DNA of 64,000 bases, taken from Desulforegula conservatrix Mb1Pa (lineage in GTDB: Bacteria; Desulfobacterota; Desulfobacteria; Desulfobacterales; Desulforegulaceae). The stretch is from the NCBI RefSeq assembly GCF_000426225.1, contig NZ_AUEY01000006.1:34296-98295 (forward strand). Direction: 5' to 3'. The notes under the pieces were generated by a model that made no database searches, was not told where the DNA came from, and was given only the letters and a program-made list of their open reading frames with translations. The position numbers and the translations under genes are program-made. Positions within the stretch are counted from its first letter, which is position 1. Each line of letters starts with the position of its first letter. This document shows, one piece after another, positions 63,789 to 64,000 of this stretch.

Positions 63789-64000
63789 TAATCAAACAGT
63801 CTTAACTGTTCAATTCTGCGGTCCTCATATTCTTGTTTTCTAATATACTCTCGAACCGCCAGCTCATCTTTGCCAACTGTCGAGACATAATAGCCTCTTG
63901 CCCAAAAATTCTGACCAGTAAAATTCTTTTTCCGGCCACCATAATTCCTTGCAATGCTTATTGCACTCTTCCCCTTTATAAAGCCTACTACTTGAGCCAC
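63788..64000 (-). mobile_element. tnpA: IS200/IS605 family transposase, N-terminus outside window
   Basis: The last 70 residues of a Y1 (HUH) transposase. AQVVGFIKGKSAISIARNYG, FWARGYYVSTVGKDE and VREYIRKQEYEDRRIEQLRL are characteristic of IS200-type TnpA; the Tyr of REYIRKQ is in the position of the nucleophile. The catalytic HUH motif would be in the missing part. Such single-strand transposases move IS200 elements and, in their RAYT relatives, palindromic repeats. The frame is open to the window edge and looks functional. Confidence 0.85.

Overview
The window reads as chromosomal DNA from a moderately AT-rich, anaerobic Gram-negative bacterium, most likely a Desulfobacterota (former Deltaproteobacteria) sulfate reducer or close relative. 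That placement is inference. It rests on the style of the proteins: an energy-converting hydrogenase-related (Ehr) membrane complex, a chemoreceptor with a c-type heme site, a TauE/SafE transporter next to NtrC-type two-component pairs, and very many sensor kinases. No 16S gene is present to settle it.

Layout. 1-8261 (minus strand) is a housekeeping block: coaE, rho, rpmE, prfA-prmC, rpsB-tsf-pyrH-frr and the start of uppS. 8532-13773 (plus) holds adk, rpsU, folC, an aldehyde dehydrogenase, a NUDIX hydrolase and rsmG. 14255-22708 is mixed: a cyclic-nucleotide-binding protein, an AAA+ ATPase, two lipoproteins, an acetolactate-synthase-like TPP enzyme and a heme chemoreceptor. 22904-31639 contains a 2169-residue hybrid kinase, tRNA-Asn and a second hybrid kinase. 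32084-33271 is a DUF917 protein. 33605-43460 (plus) is a signalling and transport region: kinase/NtrC pair 1, a UspA-like/membrane protein with an apparent second start, a TauE/SafE permease, a cytidylate-kinase-like protein, kinase/NtrC pair 2 and a phosphatase.

43473-52531 carries an Ehr-type complex, related to hydrogenase-4 and complex I, whose large subunit has lost the four Ni-Fe cysteines. It is split into two divergent units (hyfC-E-F-G-I leftward, EIIA/HTH gene-hyfB rightward) with a MazEF-like toxin-antitoxin pair between them. 52685-53992 is an MFS transporter.

54217-63439 (minus) is the most unusual locus. Three large paralogous proteins resemble PEP synthase/PPDK in their ATP-grasp and phosphohistidine domains, but have an unrecognised shared C-terminal region in place of the PEP/pyruvate barrel. 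They are encoded with a lone receiver protein and a cytidylate-kinase-like protein. The middle paralog has lost the ATP-grasp motifs but keeps the swivel histidine, which suggests a phosphorelay rather than metabolism.

Across the window I count 11 copies of one roughly 135-bp nested-palindrome repeat (TTGA...TCGCAAAAAGTC ... GACTTTTTGCGA...TCAA ends), all intergenic and two of them inside operons. An IS200/IS605-type transposase, cut by the right edge, lies next to one copy and carries three small hairpins at its 3' side. No CRISPR array or rRNA gene was seen.
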